32,231 nucleotides of DNA from assembly GCA_035518375.1 (NCBI GenBank), contig DATIXQ010000083.1:1-32231 (forward strand), read 5' to 3'. The notes under the pieces were generated by a model. The model worked only from the letters and a program-made list of their open reading frames with translations. It ran no database searches and had not been told where the DNA came from. Shown piece by piece: positions 18,828-26,307 of the stretch (positions are counted from its first letter, which is position 1; every line of letters starts with the position of its first letter). The DNA comes from DATJLY01 sp035518375. GTDB taxonomy: Bacteria > Pseudomonadota > Alphaproteobacteria > ATCC43930 > CGMCC-115725. Both the position numbers and the translations under genes were made by a program.

Positions 18828-19607
18828 ATGGCGACGAAAGCATGGGCGCGGCGCGCGATCGGCCTCCTGGTCGGAGCGGGAGTGAGCATGATGACGGCGC
18901 AAGCGACGCGGGCCGCGGAAATCACGGTCCTCACCACCTTGAACATCAGGCCGGCGCTCGACGATCTGCGCCCGCTGTTCGAGCACGCGACCGGCCACAC
19001 CATCACCTTCATCTCGCAGGGCGCGGCCGCAACCCAAGCCAAGGTCCAGGCAGGCGTGCCCGCCGATGCGCTCATCCACGCGCGCACGACGATCGAGGCA
19101 CTCTTGAAGCAGGGCCTCATCAAGCCCGGCTCGATCATCGACATCTCGCATTCCTCGATCGGCGTCGTGGTGCGCGCGGGCGCGCCGAAGCCCGACATCG
19201 CCACCGACGAGAAGTTCCGGCGCGCGCTCCTCGCCGCTCCCTCTCTTGCCTATCCCGATCCGTCACAGGGAAGCCTCGGCGGCAACTACCTCGCCGCGCT
19301 CTTCGACAGCTGGGGCATCACTGACGCCTTGAAGCCGAAGCTCAAGCTCGCGGGCGGCGGCGCGCCCGCCGCCGAGATGGCGGCGCGCGGCGAGGTCGCG
19401 CTGGCGCTGAACCAGGTCGCGGAGTTCATGTCGGTGAAAGGCATTGCGTTCGTGACGCCGCTGCCGCCGGCGCTCACGCGCCAGGTGATCATGTCCGGGG
19501 CGCTTTTGCCCGGCGCGCGCGAGGCCGGCCCCGCGGCGGCGTGGCTCCAATTCCTGCGCTCGCCCGAAGCGGCGAAGGCGCTCCGCGCGCACGGGATGGA
19601 GCCCTGA
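18828..19607 (+). CDS. ModA-like extracytoplasmic solute-binding protein
   Basis: A 259-residue periplasmic type-2 binding protein related to ModA (molybdate binding). The signal peptide covers about residues 1-30, with likely cleavage after TRAA. ModA-like features are the first strand ITVLTTLNIRPALDDLRPLFEHATGH, then TFISQGAAATQAKVQAGVPADALIHA, where ModA has FASSSTLARQIEAGAPADLFISA. Ser of that anion-binding site is not conserved in the same pattern, and no ModB/ModC-type genes are adjacent, so the ligand may well not be molybdate. It is divergent from the SsuBC-type ABC genes, 24 nt upstream of the diiron protein, and shares the strand with the TauD-type dioxygenase. It may serve the neighbouring importer, or act as an orphan. 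Confidence 0.82.
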   Translation: MATKAWARRAIGLLVGAGVSMMTAQATRAAEITVLTTLNIRPALDDLRPLFEHATGHTITFISQGAAATQAKVQAGVPADALIHARTTIEALLKQGLIKPGSIIDISHSSIGVVVRAGAPKPDIATDEKFRRALLAAPSLAYPDPSQGSLGGNYLAALFDSWGITDALKPKLKLAGGGAPAAEMAARGEVALALNQVAEFMSVKGIAFVTPLPPALTRQVIMSGALLPGAREAGPAAAWLQFLRSPEAAKALRAHGMEP

Positions 19608-19618
19608 GCCGCCGGCGA

Positions 19619-19624
19619 TATAAT
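19619..19624 (+). promoter_or_regulatory. perfect -10 hexamer 7 nt before the diiron protein start
   Basis: TATAAT occurs 7 nt before the ATG at 19632, in otherwise GC-rich sequence, and there is no ribosome site in the 24-nt gap. Transcription from here would start at or very near the ATG and give a leaderless message. No matching -35 element is evident, so this may be chance. Confidence 0.25.
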
Positions 19625-19631
19625 TCCAGCG

Positions 19632-20438
19632 ATGGCCGGCTGGACGCTCGAGGACATCCCGTGGCAGCGCTTCGATCGCGCGAAGGTCGATCCCGCGCTG
19701 CTGCGCCTCGTCAAGGCTGCGAGCCTCGTCGAAGCAAACGGCGCAGATTACGCGCACTATCTCTGCAGCGTCTTTGCCGACGACGCCGAGTTCCAAGCCG
19801 CGGCGCGGCATTGGGGCGCGGAAGAGACGCAGCACGGGCAGGCGCTCGGCCGCTGGGCCGCGCTCGCCGATCCCGCCTTCGATCACGAGGCGGCGCGGCA
19901 GCGCTTCACGCAAGGATTCCGTGTGCCGCTCGACGCACAGCGCTCGGTGCGCGGCTCGCGCGCGGGCGAGCTCGTTGCGCGCTGCATCGTCGAGACCGGC
20001 ACGAGCTCCTATTACAGCGCGCTCGGCGAAGCCGCGGCCGAGCCGGTTCTGAAAGCGATCTGCGCTCATATCGCGGCCGACGAGATCCGCCACTACCGGC
20101 TCTTCCGCGACCATCTCGAGCGCTATCTCGCGCGCGAGCGGATCGGCTTGTGGCAGCGTTTGCGTATTGCGCTGGGGCGCATCGCCGAGAGCGAGGATGA
20201 CGAGCTTTCCTTCGCCTATCACGCCGCCAACGAGGGCGCTGCGCCCTATGATCGGGCGCATGCGGCGCGCGAATATGGCGGCCGCGCGGCGGCGCTCTAC
20301 CGCCGGCATCATGTCGATCACGCGGTGGCGCTCGTCTTCCGCGCGGTGGGATTGAAGCGCGGCGGCGCGCTCGGCGCGCTCGCTTCCGGCCTCGCCTGGC
20401 GCATCCTGCGCCGGCGCGCGGCCCGCCTTGCGGCATAG
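19632..20438 (+). CDS. predicted diiron (ferritin-like) protein of unknown function
   Basis: A 268-residue soluble helical protein. A complete carboxylate-bridged diiron ligand pattern can be read: E34 (SLVEANGADYAHYL), E65-x-x-H68 (GAEETQHGQAL), E121 (CIVETGTSSYYSAL) and E151-x-x-H154 (ADEIRHYRLFRDH). This is two E + ExxH pairs, as in ferritin-like oxidases, acyl-ACP desaturase relatives and COQ7/MiaE-type hydroxylases. After the bundle, residues about 175-268 form a basic tail ending in a short hydrophobic stretch and RRRAARLAA, which could lie on a membrane or on DNA. The gene lies 24 nt after the ModA-like gene and 8 nt before the TauD-like gene, so the three are probably one transcript. 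The enzyme class is inferred from ligands only; I do not recognise the product. Confidence 0.75.
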   Translation: MAGWTLEDIPWQRFDRAKVDPALLRLVKAASLVEANGADYAHYLCSVFADDAEFQAAARHWGAEETQHGQALGRWAALADPAFDHEAARQRFTQGFRVPLDAQRSVRGSRAGELVARCIVETGTSSYYSALGEAAAEPVLKAICAHIAADEIRHYRLFRDHLERYLARERIGLWQRLRIALGRIAESEDDELSFAYHAANEGAAPYDRAHAAREYGGRAAALYRRHHVDHAVALVFRAVGLKRGGALGALASGLAWRILRRRAARLAA

Positions 20439-20446
20439 GAGGCCCC

Positions 20447-21283
20447 ATGTCCTACACGATCGCGCCGCTGACCCCGCATACGGGCGCGGAGGTGACAGGC
20501 CTCGACTTCACGCGCACGATCGACGAGGAGACGCGCGCGGCGCTCGCCCGCGCCTTCGCCGAGCGCCACGTCCTCGTCATGCGCGGGCAGAATTTCTCGC
20601 CGGACCAATTCAAGGCGGCGGCGCAGCTTTTCGGCGAGCTGCAGCCGCACGACAAGAAGGAACGCCACGTACCGGGCCACCCCGGGCTCGATTATGTCTC
20701 GAACGACGAGATCATCGACGGGCGCCGCATCATCCCGGGCGAAACCTTCCACACCGACCACTCGAACCATCCGCGCCCGCCCAAGGCGACGACGCTGTTC
20801 GCGGTCGAGCTTCCGTCGTCGGGCGGCGACACGCAGTACGTCAACATGCACGCGGCCTATGACGACCTGCCGGCCGACATGAAGGCGCGCATCGCGGGCT
20901 TGAAGGCCATCCACGTCTATCAGAGCAAGTACAGCCCGCGTCCGCTCGCGCCGCTGACGACAGCGAGCCGCAGCACGCTGCCGCCGCCCGGACTCCATCC
21001 GCTCGTCCACACTAATCCGGAGAACGGGCGGAAGGCGCTCTATCTCAACCCCGTGCGCATCGAGGGAATCGTCGGCATGGACGATGCCCAGGCGCTCAAG
21101 CTCGTCGAAGCGCTGATGCAGCACGCGACGCAACAGAAATACGAGTACCGGCATGCCTGGCGCCGCGGCGACTGGATCATGTGGGATAACCGCAGCGTCA
21201 TGCACCAGGCCAATCCCGACTACGACATGAACGAGCGGCGCTATCTTTATCGCCTCATGCTGAAAGGCGCGGCGCTGGTGTAG
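20447..21283 (+). CDS. TauD/TfdA family Fe(II)/2-oxoglutarate-dependent dioxygenase
   Basis: A 278-residue non-heme iron dioxygenase that would couple 2-oxoglutarate decarboxylation to hydroxylation of a small acidic substrate (taurine, sulfonates, phenoxyacetates and similar). The iron triad is visible: H102-x-D104 in ETFHTDHSN and the distal H253 in NRSVMHQANPDYD. R265 or R269 (ERRYLYRLML) provides the 2-oxoglutarate salt bridge. N-terminal PHTGAEVTGLDF and HVLVMRGQNFSPDQF fit the family. The ATG has an excellent AGGAGG ribosome site 8 nt after the diiron gene. Association with an SsuBC-type importer fits sulfonate use, but TfdA-like substrates or pure detoxification are equally possible. 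Confidence 0.9.
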   Translation: MSYTIAPLTPHTGAEVTGLDFTRTIDEETRAALARAFAERHVLVMRGQNFSPDQFKAAAQLFGELQPHDKKERHVPGHPGLDYVSNDEIIDGRRIIPGETFHTDHSNHPRPPKATTLFAVELPSSGGDTQYVNMHAAYDDLPADMKARIAGLKAIHVYQSKYSPRPLAPLTTASRSTLPPPGLHPLVHTNPENGRKALYLNPVRIEGIVGMDDAQALKLVEALMQHATQQKYEYRHAWRRGDWIMWDNRSVMHQANPDYDMNERRYLYRLMLKGAALV

Positions 21284-21301
21284 GGGCCGCGTGACTCCAA
21301 A

Positions 21302-21326
21302 CCCTCTCCCCTCCGGGGCGAGGGTG
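21302..21326 (+). repeat. hairpin-forming intergenic element between convergent genes
   Basis: ACCCTCTCCC (21302-21311) pairs with GGGCGAGGGT (21317-21326) with one mismatch and a 5-nt loop. The 'CCCTCTCCCC...GGGGCGAGGGT' wording is common in short dispersed repeats of GC-rich proteobacteria. It lies 18 nt after the dioxygenase stop and could terminate transcription from either side. The remaining gap to 21413 shows nothing further. Confidence 0.5.
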
Positions 21327-21413
21327 ATCCAGCGTTTTCGTGGATGAGATCGCAACGACAGCCAGAGAAGCGCCGCGAATTCGGGCGGCGCTGTCCCGCA
21401 GGTGCAATAATCC

Positions 21414-22082
21414 TCAGACCGTGACGATCCGATCGAGGTGAAGCTGCCAGTTGGCGCGATGGCCCGCGCCGGCGCCGGGAGCTTCGCCCGAGAGCCAGAT
21501 ACCGGTTCGCTTGCCTTCCCATTCGGCGGGCAGAACCATGCCGCGGACGAAACGCGTCGCGATCTGGCGCGAGCCCCAGGCCACCACCGTATCCGATCCG
21601 GTCTCCCACCACGCATCGCCCGGCATGAGGTCGCGAGCGGATTCGGCGTCTTGCTGCACGTTGAATGTGCCTTCGAGCAGACACCGAATGCCGGGGCCAG
21701 GATGCTGATGGCGGTCAGCGACGTGTCCTGCCGGCGAACTGACTTGATCGAGCCGGAGGACCCAGCGCGTTCCCGCCGCCATGGCCAGCGTGGAAATGAC
21801 CCGCGACATCCTGAGGCTCGATAGAACGCCCTGGCCCTGGTGGAGCGCCGGACCCAAGTTGGGCGGAACGAGATCCCATCGCCAAAGCTGACTCCATTCG
21901 TCCGACGCCGTCAGACCGAGGGGCGCGTCGCAATAGGTCGTCTCGCCGGCCTTCATCGTCTGTCCGTTGATGGTGACACGGCCGTGCCGGACATAGAGGA
22001 GGCGATGCGCGCCCGGGAGCGGCGCGGCCGTCGCGCCGCCCGCGGCAATCTGGTCGTGGTAGAAATTCAAGGCAAAAGGCAT
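21414..22082 (-). CDS. cupin-domain protein (probable bicupin)
   Basis: A 222-residue protein with two beta-barrel-like halves. The C-terminal half has a recognisable cupin motif: GHVADRHQHPGPGIRCLLEGTFNVQ (about 118-142), with H118, H123 and H125 as likely metal ligands, then LMPGDAWWETGSD as the second cupin motif. The N-terminal half (HRLLYVRHGRVTINGQTMKAGETTY) looks like a second, metal-free cupin barrel. The start is an ATG at 22082 with a GGAGG ribosome site. It is convergent with the dioxygenase gene and 112 nt downstream of rppH. Cupins of this sort can be dioxygenases, isomerases or sensory folds; no specific function is supported. Confidence 0.75.
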   Translation of the reverse strand: MPFALNFYHDQIAAGGATAAPLPGAHRLLYVRHGRVTINGQTMKAGETTYCDAPLGLTASDEWSQLWRWDLVPPNLGPALHQGQGVLSSLRMSRVISTLAMAAGTRWVLRLDQVSSPAGHVADRHQHPGPGIRCLLEGTFNVQQDAESARDLMPGDAWWETGSDTVVAWGSRQIATRFVRGMVLPAEWEGKRTGIWLSGEAPGAGAGHRANWQLHLDRIVTV

Positions 22083-22194
22083 CGCGCTGTCCTCCGTCCG
22101 GATGCGGTCACATCATGGCCAGGACCAATTATTGCGATGTTCTCGCCCTGGCGCACCCCGATCGTGCGACGCCGTCTCCCCGCGCAATCGTCGA

Positions 22195-22662
22195 TCAGGA
22201 TTGCAAGAGCGCCGCGAACTCATGCAGCACCGCCTCGTAGAGCGCGCGCTTGAACGGCACGATGCCGCGAAGGAGATCGGCCGGCGGCAGCCAGCGCCAG
22301 GCGTCGAACTCGGGCTCATGCGTCGCGATGTTGATGTCGCTGTCGCTGCCGAGAAAGCGCAGCGCGAACCATTTCTGCTCCTGGCCGCGATAGCGCCCGT
22401 TCCAAACCTTGCCGTGAAGCGCGGCCGGCAGCTCGTAGCGCAGCCATTGGCGGCTCTCGGCGAGGAATTCGGCCTTGGCGGTGCCGACCTCTTCCTCGAG
22501 TTCGCGCAGCGCCGCCGCGCGCGGCGTCTCGCCCTCGTCGATGCCGCCCTGCGGCATCTGCCACGCATCCGGCGTATCGATGCGGCGCCCGGTGAAGACG
22601 TAGTTGCGGCGGTCGAGCAGCATGAGGCCGACGCCGCGGCGATAGGAGAGCGGCTCGCTCAT
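22195..22662 (-). CDS. rppH: RNA pyrophosphohydrolase, Nudix family
   Basis: A 155-residue Nudix hydrolase that removes pyrophosphate from the 5' end of mRNA and so triggers decay; alphaproteobacterial members are also annotated as dinucleoside polyphosphate hydrolases (NudH/IalA). The N-terminus YRRGVGLMLLDRRNYVFTGRR is typical, the Nudix box (GGIDEGETPRAAALRELEEE, residues 39-58, then VG) is complete, and WLRYELPAALHGKVWNGRYRGQEQKWFALRF matches RppH closely. Its start overlaps the stop of the deacetylase gene by 4 nt (ATGA), making it the last gene of the long minus-strand operon. It stops 112 nt before the cupin start. Confidence 0.93.
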   Translation of the reverse strand: MSEPLSYRRGVGLMLLDRRNYVFTGRRIDTPDAWQMPQGGIDEGETPRAAALRELEEEVGTAKAEFLAESRQWLRYELPAALHGKVWNGRYRGQEQKWFALRFLGSDSDINIATHEPEFDAWRWLPPADLLRGIVPFKRALYEAVLHEFAALLQS

Positions 22663-23657
22663 TGCGCCGCCGGCAGCTTCTGCCGTGTCGCGACCGCCGT
22701 CGCGGGCGCGAGCGCCAAGCCCTTGCCTTGGAGCGAGCCGGTCCAGGCGAGGATACGGTCGAGCGTCACCGGGTAGAGCGCGCCCAGGCCGAGTGCGGCG
22801 CCGTCCTGTTGCGCTACGCCTTCGAGATCGGCGAGCGACTTGTCGATCGCCTGCTGCGACGGCTCGCGGTCGAGGTGGCGGTCGGTGATCGCCCAGGCCA
22901 TGCCGAGCGCGGGGCCGAGCGCCGCGAGCACGCCCTCCTGTGCGCCGTGATCGTCGATGAAATAAAGCCCGCGCGACTTCAGCGCCTCGAGCACCGGCTC
23001 GAGGCTGGCGCGGTCGGTGGCGAAGCGGCCGCCCATGATGCCGACGAGCCCGACATAGTTCGTGCCGCGCGACAAGACCCAGCGCAGGCGCTCGAGATTC
23101 TTCTCGGGCTCGAGCGAGGTGAGGAGCGTCTTGGGACCGGGGTCCTGCGTCGGGTAATCCGGCGGCTCCATCGGCAGGCCGAGCATGACTTCGTGACCGG
23201 CACGGCGCGCGGCGGCGATCCAGCCTTCGAGGTCGCGCGCGTAAGGGCTGAAGGCCAGCGTCACCTCGGGCGGAAGACGCATGATCGCGTCGCTGGTCGT
23301 CGTATTGTCGAGGCCGAGCCCGCCGACGACGAGGGCGACACGCGGGCGCGCCTCGGCAGCGTCGAACTTCCGCGCGTAGACCTGCCACGGCTGGCGCCCG
23401 TCAGCAGCGATGACCGGCAGCGGCCCGTCGGGGCTGTCCTCGATCAACGCCTTGTCGGGCGTGGCCTCGGCGCCCTGCCCGCCGGACCCGGCGGCGAGCT
23501 TCACCTCGACGCTCACCGGCGTGGAATGGAGCGAGTGCCGATCGAGCGTCGCCGCGGCGACGATCGCCGCCATCGCCGCGACGCCCGCCGCCGGCACGAT
23601 CCAGGCGAGGCGCCCGCCCTGGGCGTTGTCGCCTTGCGCTTCGTCCGGCAGGCTCAA
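22659..23657 (-). CDS. divergent polysaccharide deacetylase family protein (YibQ-like)
   Basis: A 332-residue protein with one N-terminal membrane anchor (about 18-37, WIVPAAGVAAMAAIVAAATL) and a periplasmic domain of the divergent polysaccharide deacetylase family (DUF610/YibQ). Seen: PRVALVVGGLGLDNTTTSDAI, PPEVTLAFSPYARDLEGWIAAARRAGHEVMLGLPMEP, GLVGIMGGRFATDRASLEPVLEALKSRGLYFIDD. The start appears to be TTG at 23657 in TTGA, overlapping the ctpA stop by 4 nt; the next ATG would remove half of the membrane anchor. Family members regularly follow envC and ctpA, implying a role in peptidoglycan or glycan remodelling, but their activity has not been established as far as I know. Confidence 0.88.
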   Translation of the reverse strand: MSLPDEAQGDNAQGGRLAWIVPAAGVAAMAAIVAAATLDRHSLHSTPVSVEVKLAAGSGGQGAEATPDKALIEDSPDGPLPVIAADGRQPWQVYARKFDAAEARPRVALVVGGLGLDNTTTSDAIMRLPPEVTLAFSPYARDLEGWIAAARRAGHEVMLGLPMEPPDYPTQDPGPKTLLTSLEPEKNLERLRWVLSRGTNYVGLVGIMGGRFATDRASLEPVLEALKSRGLYFIDDHGAQEGVLAALGPALGMAWAITDRHLDREPSQQAIDKSLADLEGVAQQDGAALGLGALYPVTLDRILAWTGSLQGKGLALAPATAVATRQKLPAAQ

Positions 23658-25042
23658 TGGGCCGACTGATGCGCGAAGAGCGCGATGCCGCGCAGCATGT
23701 CGACCGCGCGGGCGAGCTGATAATCCTCGGCCGTGCCAAGCACGTTGGGATCGACCCCGTCCTCGCTCGGCGCCGCCGCGGGCGTGGTGCCGGGCGGCAC
23801 GTTGGGCGTGCGCGCGCTCGTGTCGGCAGGCTTGGCCGCGGGCGCGGGCGGCGCCCCTGGCGCGGTCGGATCGGTGTTCCTGAGTGCGCCGCGCAGATCG
23901 GCCTCATGCATCACCTCGCCCTGCGCCACGCGCTCGATCTTGGCCGGCTCGACGACGATGTCGGGCTCGATGCCCTTCGCCTGGATCGAGCGGCCCGACG
24001 GCGTGTAGTAGCGCGCCGTGGTCAGGCGCATGGCGCCGTGGCCGGGGAGCTGGATGATGGTCTGCACCGAGCCCTTGCCGAAGGAGCGCGTGCCCAACAG
24101 CACGGCGCGGTGATGATCCTGCAAGGCGCCGGCAACGATCTCCGAGGCCGAGGCCGAGCCGCCATTGATGAGCACGACCATCGGCAAGCCGCTGGTGAGG
24201 TCGCCCGGCGGCTGCGCGTTGTAGCGCTGCGCGTCCTCGGCATGGCGGCCGCGGGTCGAGACGATCTCGCCCTGGCTCAGGAAATCGTTGGAGACGGCGA
24301 CCGCCTGGTCGAGAAGCCCGCCCGGGTTGTTGCGCAGATCGAGCACGATGCCGGTGAGCTTGGTGCCGGCCTTGGCGCGTAGATCCTTGATCGCGTCCTT
24401 GACGCCGCTGTCGGCCTGCTCGTTGAAGCTGGTGATGCGGATATAGCCGACATCGCTGCCTTCGAGCTGTTCCTTCACTGATTGGATCTTCACGACCGCG
24501 CGCTTCATCGTGACGTCGAAGGGATCCCTGCCCTCGCGCTTGATCGTGAGCTTGATCTCGCTGCCCACCGGGCCGCGCATGCGCTCGACCGCGTCGTTGA
24601 GGCTCATGCCCTGGACCGGCTCGCCGTCGATCTGCACGACGAGGTCGCCCGGCTTCAGGCCCGCGTGCGCCGCCGGCGTATCGTCGATCGGCGAGACCAC
24701 CTTCACCGTACCGTTTTCCATCGTGACCTCGATGCCGAGGCCGCCGAACTCGCCCCGCACCTGCACCTGCATGTCGCGGAAATTCTTGGCGTTCATGTAG
24801 CTCGAGTGCGGGTCGAGCGCGCTCAACATGCCGTTGATCGCGGCCTCGATGAGCTGCTCGTCCGACACGTTCTCGACATAGTCGGCACGCACGCGCTCGA
24901 ACACCTCGCCGAAGAGGTCGAGCTGGCGGTAGGTGTCGGAATCCGACGGCTGCGGCGGCGTCGGAGGCTGATCGGCGGCGCGCGCCGCGGGCGCAAGGAG
25001 GAGGACCGTCGCGGCGGCCGCTATGAGAGAGGAACGCATCAT
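23654..25042 (-). CDS. ctpA: carboxy-terminal processing protease, S41 family
   Basis: A 462-residue exported serine protease. Signal peptide about 1-22 (LLLAPAARAA). The N-terminal helical part (LFGEVFERVRADYVENVSDEQLIEAAINGMLSALDPHS) is standard, a PDZ domain spans about 95-175 (GGLGIEVTMENGTVKVVSPIDDTPAAHAGLKPGDLV), and the S41 catalytic dyad is S298 (NGGSASASEIVAGAL) with K323 (GTRSFGKGSVQTI), separated by 25 residues as in the family. A long Pro/Ala linker (about 395-428) precedes a conserved C-terminal helix (DYQLARAVDMLRG). It probably trims periplasmic proteins, including cell-wall hydrolase regulators. Start: two adjacent ATGs (25042, 25039); the first overlaps the envC-like stop by 4 nt. 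Confidence 0.95.
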   Translation of the reverse strand: MMRSSLIAAAATVLLLAPAARAADQPPTPPQPSDSDTYRQLDLFGEVFERVRADYVENVSDEQLIEAAINGMLSALDPHSSYMNAKNFRDMQVQVRGEFGGLGIEVTMENGTVKVVSPIDDTPAAHAGLKPGDLVVQIDGEPVQGMSLNDAVERMRGPVGSEIKLTIKREGRDPFDVTMKRAVVKIQSVKEQLEGSDVGYIRITSFNEQADSGVKDAIKDLRAKAGTKLTGIVLDLRNNPGGLLDQAVAVSNDFLSQGEIVSTRGRHAEDAQRYNAQPPGDLTSGLPMVVLINGGSASASEIVAGALQDHHRAVLLGTRSFGKGSVQTIIQLPGHGAMRLTTARYYTPSGRSIQAKGIEPDIVVEPAKIERVAQGEVMHEADLRGALRNTDPTAPGAPPAPAAKPADTSARTPNVPPGTTPAAAPSEDGVDPNVLGTAEDYQLARAVDMLRGIALFAHQSAH

Positions 25043-26307
25043 CCATTTACCTTTTCAAGGCGCGTGGCAAGCCACGGCATGGGGTTGATCGGCTGGTTGT
25101 CGTGGCGCAGTTCGAAGTAGAGATGCGGCTTGCCCTCGCCGTCGGGCATCCGTCCCACCGGCTCTCCGGCGATCAGCGTTTGCCCTGCGCTGACGTCGAT
25201 CCGGTCCAGTCCGGCCAGCAGCGAATGATATCCGTCGCCATGCGCGATGATCAAGATTTGCCCGTAGCTGCGGAACGGCCCGGCAAACGCGATCTGGCCG
25301 TCGAACGGCGCCACAACCACGGCGCCGGGCTCGGTTGCGAAGGTGAGGCCGCGGTTGGTGCCGCCATATTCGTCGGGCGCGCCGAAGCGCAGCACGAGCG
25401 TGCCCGAGGCGGGATAAGCCATGGCGCCGCGCGCCTCGGCGAAGGGGCGGACGCGGCGCGGCGCCGATGGATCGAGCCGGACCGGCGCCGGCGCGGTGAC
25501 AGCGACGGTGTCTGCGGGCGCAGGCGCGATGTCGGGCGGGGCGGCCTCGGCCTCGTGCTTGCGTCGTTCGGCTTCGGCCTCGCTCTTGCGCCGCTCGGCA
25601 TCGAGCCGCTCGATCAGCTCATGCAGACTCGCTGACTGCGCCGCGAGCGCGACGAGGCGCTTGCCCGTCTCGTCGGCGGTGCGCGTCGCCTCCTGCTGCA
25701 GCTCGCTCTTGCGGGCGATGAGGGCAGCGAGCGTGGCCTGCTCGCCGGCGAGGTCCGCGCGCTTCCGCGCCGCCTCGGCCTCGGCCGCCGACAGATCGCG
25801 CTCGGCCGTCTCGGCCGCGTCGATGTCGCGCCGCAGCGTGGCCGTGCGCGCCTCGAGCGGCGGCACCGCATGCGCCATGACGAGCGCGCTGCGGAGCGCG
25901 TCGACCGGCGTCTCGGGCGCCACCACGGCGAGCGCGGGCGGTGCGGCCGAGGCACGCAGTAGCGCCATCAGCAGCGCCGTCTCATGGCGGCTGTCGCGGT
26001 CGAGCGCCGCGCGCTTGTCGGCGGCCGTTGCCGCGAGCGCGCCGAGCCGGAGATTGGCGGCGGCGAGCGCCGCCTCGTCGGCTTGGGCGGCGCCGGCCGC
26101 CGCGATCGCCTGGCCGCGGAGATCGGCGATCTCGGCCGCAAGCGAAGCGGCCGCGCTCGTCGCGGCATCGTGCTGCGCCTGGCTTTGCTTCATTGCCTTG
26201 CCGACCGCATCGAGCTGTTGCTGCGGCGTGTCGTCGGCAAGCGCCGGAAAGATGAAAGCCGCCGCAAGAAGCGGCGCGAGGATTCGCAGCGCCTCAGGCC
26301 GTCGCAC
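25039..26307 (-). CDS. EnvC-like murein hydrolase activator (degenerate LytM domain)
   Basis: A 422-residue periplasmic protein: signal peptide about 1-24 (ending FPALA), Ala/Glu/Arg-rich coiled coil about 26-245, a Pro/Ala linker, then a LytM/M23 domain about 300-415 (SGTLVLRFGAPDEYGGTNRGLTFATEPGAVVVAPFDGQIAFAG ... PHLYFELRHDNQPINPMPWLA). The zinc-binding His and Asp of active LytM enzymes (H-x-G-x-D) are replaced here (TNRGLT), as in EnvC, which activates amidases at the division site instead of cutting peptidoglycan itself. The start is a GTG at 26307, overlapping the gpmI end by 14 nt. The gene order gpmI-envC-ctpA-deacetylase is standard for the group. Confidence 0.92.
   Translation of the reverse strand: MRRPEALRILAPLLAAAFIFPALADDTPQQQLDAVGKAMKQSQAQHDAATSAAASLAAEIADLRGQAIAAAGAAQADEAALAAANLRLGALAATAADKRAALDRDSRHETALLMALLRASAAPPALAVVAPETPVDALRSALVMAHAVPPLEARTATLRRDIDAAETAERDLSAAEAEAARKRADLAGEQATLAALIARKSELQQEATRTADETGKRLVALAAQSASLHELIERLDAERRKSEAEAERRKHEAEAAPPDIAPAPADTVAVTAPAPVRLDPSAPRRVRPFAEARGAMAYPASGTLVLRFGAPDEYGGTNRGLTFATEPGAVVVAPFDGQIAFAGPFRSYGQILIIAHGDGYHSLLAGLDRIDVSAGQTLIAGEPVGRMPDGEGKPHLYFELRHDNQPINPMPWLATRLEKVNG

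Noticed and set aside
23401..23907. Overlapping minus-strand frame at the ctpA/deacetylase junction
   Set aside because: Arg/Pro-rich out-of-frame translation; both real genes read through this junction with conserved ends.
25250..26300. EnvC-like protein as a broken peptidase pseudogene
   Set aside because: Loss of zinc ligands is normal for EnvC-type activators, and the frame is intact from signal peptide to C-terminus.
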